Made by a program: the position numbers and the translations under genes. A DNA stretch of 64,000 nt, from positions 2,731,501 to 2,795,500 of the forward strand of contig JADJCV010000004.1 in NCBI GenBank assembly GCA_016703025.1, in the 5' to 3' direction. Position 1 is the stretch's first letter; each line of letters opens with the position of its first letter. This document shows positions 63,001 to 64,000 of this stretch, piece by piece. The notes beneath the pieces are model-generated. The model was given only the letters and a program-made list of their open reading frames with translations. It did no database searches and had not been told where the DNA came from. The DNA is from Candidatus Avedoeria danica. Its GTDB lineage: Bacteria; Chloroflexota; Anaerolineae; Epilineales; Epilineaceae.

Positions 63001-64000
63001 CGCGCCGGCTGACAGGCACCGTCCCGCGCGGCGTCGCGCCCGAGATCCAGTTCCCGGCGCTGCGCTGCGGCGGCAACCTGGACGTGAACGGCTCCAGCAT
63101 CCGCGTCGGCTTTCGCCTCCGCTTCGGCGCCTCGCCCGACGGCCGGGTCGACTCCGAGATCCCGCTGCCGATCGAGGCCGGCCAGGGCTTCGAGATCGCG
63201 CTCCGCACCGCCGGCGGCCATCGCGTCTTCAAGCAGTTCTGGCGAAGTCAGGTCGAGGCCTATCTGGCGACACCGCGCGCCGCCGGGACGACGAACAGCC
63301 AGGCGGCGGTCACGCTCACGCTGAAGGGCGCGGACGGCACCGTGAAAGGCACCGCCATCGGTGCCGCCGACCCGTCCGGCCGCTTCGACCTGATGCTCCG
63401 CGATGCCGCCGGCGAGCCGGTCGCGATCGCCGCTGGCGACACGCTGACTGCCGTGGGCGGTGGTGACAGCGCGATCGTGCCGATCGACGCGCTCAGCTTC
63501 GACTGGAGTCCGGGCGGCGCGGTTTCGGGCCTCGCGCCCGCCGGCCGGGACCTCCGCCTCACGCTGCGCCTGGCGGACGGTCGCCGCCTGTCGGTGCCGC
63601 GCACCGCCGACGCGAACGGCCGCTGGGCCTTCACCGCCGACGAGGTGCCGGTGCGCGGCGGGTGGACGCTCGACGACGTGACGGCCGTGCGCGTGGCGCT
63701 GCGGACGGCCGGCGGGCACAACATCATCGACCAGTCGAGCGGGTTCGAGGCGCCGGACGAGCCGCCGGCGGAGCGGGGAGGGGTGATCTACTTGCCGGCG
63801 TTGCTGGCGAAGGCGTCGCTCGGCGGGACACGGGCGGTCGCCGGCAACCCGGCGGCAGCCCTTCGATCGTCCGTTCTTCGGCCGAGGCCCCCGTGGGCAG
63901 ACGAGCCGCAGTCCCGACCCGACGTCGTCGCGGACACGCAACTCGTGGTTGACGAGGCCGGCGGCCAAGCCGATCGACCGGATCGTCTGCTCATCGACGA
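60054..64000 (+). CDS. Giant secreted Ig-like repeat protein with LP motif (partial, runs off right edge)
   Basis: From ATG 60054 (GGAGG 7 nt upstream) the frame stays open to the window end, at least 1315 residues. A signal peptide MQHFFRRTPRAGALAAALGA ends near TAAQ. The rest is a chain of about ten beta modules of roughly 100-130 residues, each with a similar turn and strand: DGTWSADLRAEGVDL, DGAFAADFRGTVDL, TGSWTVNLADFVPG, SGRWTASFAGSLDV, DGTFSHRFAPGVDL, SGTWQADFVPALRV, NGRWAFTADEVPVRGG, often preceded by DTNVRVEA-type strands and V-x-G-x-A-P-x-G. These resemble bacterial Ig-like or carboxypeptidase-regulatory folds. Near the end comes GVIYLPALLAKASLGG (residues 1244-1256), followed by at least 60 residues of doubtful quality. 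Confidence 0.85.
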   Translation, partial: MQHFFRRTPRAGALAAALGALVLLAGPRPPTAAQTTPPLRLEADLWAAWVSVPALPGQFVEAEIRRPNGSRLIGVGSGDADGRAVLDLFNVEGGQGGPAAVQPGDTVRIAQSGRRPLEIIVPALSATVDAVADRLSGTAPAGANVSILAQLELTGPDGAVLWRDVPTQAVAGPDGTWSADLRAEGVDLPAGRTRGRAWIETVDHDRFFARFNDTRLDATLGAYEVRGLATPGHRVRGTIAHTDGSTTTLPERAVIGDGAFSLGAAGFGRFASPPPDARPLRVGDRIELKVSGTDGGEVATLALVLPGIAVSIDTSADLVRGTAPADTNVRVEATSLDGVQSVRVARTGADGAFAADFRGTVDLGPGWLAKASVEPSPSTSAGAVAVVPQARVGVGLTSVRGLAEPGTPITVTLRGPNGAQRRMEPGLAGATGSWTVNLADFVPGGGDEVEVRAGDRIEITSIDGDPVVANVPTLTALADADTDSVGGTAPPGARLRVVAAGRSVTATADGSGRWTASFAGSLDVAAPMGGEVWLADGAFAFYTTWSVVRLNVELGGNFVTGNGPRGRAIDAVLRDADGKVVATAHGRVFDRLAFGGAEVIIIGAEQDSFYLDFLDLTGASVPIEAGDVLQVTAGDQTVSFVVPALDGAVFVADDVISGRTRAGATVRIRVQRDDAPAAEATTTAGADGTFSHRFAPGVDLLYNDFVQLEADVSGHRVSRYVGSPGIQVDLDRNTVQGQIAPDARVRIEVKRGGAVLAGVESQTGPLGFYFEMLSGAAGRPLSLRQGDVVTVTAIEPSGTALTMTLPELTVDADEAANTVGGRATPGGSLAVLANDQVGDSALGFGQAWPEIVPSGTWQADFVPALRVRPGLAVNAQYRTPEGHIALRTRIVPLLSAEHGGANVCGWSAPSGAVRAELRDVAGRVKGNGTTEGAWWDGAFHAVLRDGAGAAVTSATSETVSADLSGTAVQVALPGLDVAMDWTTRRLTGTVPRGVAPEIQFPALRCGGNLDVNGSSIRVGFRLRFGASPDGRVDSEIPLPIEAGQGFEIALRTAGGHRVFKQFWRSQVEAYLATPRAAGTTNSQAAVTLTLKGADGTVKGTAIGAADPSGRFDLMLRDAAGEPVAIAAGDTLTAVGGGDSAIVPIDALSFDWSPGGAVSGLAPAGRDLRLTLRLADGRRLSVPRTADANGRWAFTADEVPVRGGWTLDDVTAVRVALRTAGGHNIIDQSSGFEAPDEPPAERGGVIYLPALLAKASLGGTRAVAGNPAAALRSSVLRPRPPWADEPQSRPDVVADTQLVVDEAGGQADRPDRLLID

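Noticed and set aside
62334..63968. Long open frame on the minus strand at the right edge (544 residues), with DEQTIRSIGLAAGLVNHEL just before it
   Set aside because: It is antisense to the in-frame Ig-like repeat protein and has an Arg-rich, patternless composition. The first 20 residues look somewhat natural, so the true end of an edge gene cannot be fully excluded.

Overview
The window is GC-rich (about 70% by eye) bacterial chromosome. It carries no rRNA, tRNA, phage or CRISPR locus that I can see. Several traits together suggest a Chloroflexota bacterium of the Anaerolineae/Ardenticatenia type: a fused single-chain glycyl-tRNA synthetase, a coproporphyrin-type heme pathway (HemQ-like protein plus an iron-sulfur ferrochelatase), many large secreted proteins with Pro/Thr linkers, and a recurring short motif of the form Y-L-P-x-x-x-R. 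The taxonomic placement is inference.

Layout. 1-11 kb: a DUF1003 membrane protein cut by the left edge, an FmdB-type zinc-ribbon protein with a probably leaderless mRNA, a VWA lipoprotein, a secreted carboxylesterase, recO and fused glyQS overlapping by 4 nt, and a lytic transglycosylase behind a promoter with a GAAC-N4-GTTC operator. 11-16 kb: a DEAD-box helicase with a long leader, an SRPBCC protein, a membrane protein with a TTG start and a perfect Shine-Dalgarno, and a frameshifted MFS transporter. 15-27 kb: a secreted heparinase II/III-like protein, a double-VWA protein, lipoproteins, a DedA protein, a HemQ-like protein, a small 68-aa protein and a large secreted protein ending in a P-domain. 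27-32 kb: a Tat-exported DUF1501/DUF1800 pair with a lipoprotein, a 206-bp palindromic MITE-like element, then a disturbed stretch with a frameshift and a 38-nt poly-G run, possibly an assembly artefact. 32-44 kb: a beta-helix protein, an ABC ATPase with a permease-M1 aminopeptidase fusion, a secreted protein with a minisatellite in its signal peptide, an F420/NADP-type reductase, and a multicopper oxidase-ZIP transporter operon behind a DtxR/MntR-like box. 44-64 kb: Uma2, a beta-propeller lipoprotein and a two-unit beta-helix protein in one operon, a second VWA paralogue, another beta-helix protein, UDP-glucose 6-dehydrogenase, a subtilase, a HEAT-repeat protein, ferrochelatase, and a very large Ig-like repeat protein running off the right edge.

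How the genes fit together. Much of the window builds the cell surface and exterior: roughly half of the proteins carry Sec, Tat or lipoprotein signals. Nine of the secreted proteins carry a short hydrophobic LP motif. It usually lies at the extreme C-terminus after a Pro/Thr-rich linker, and sometimes between domains or just after the signal peptide. This is the most interesting candidate for something undescribed. The 859-aa secreted protein at 23.5 kb contains three larger modules that start with a similar F/Y-x-P segment followed by a W...QN segment, which suggests where the short motif may come from. Housekeeping genes (recO, glyQS, DEAD helicase, ugd, hemH, hemQ) are scattered between the secreted genes as short transcription units, often separated by strong hairpins.
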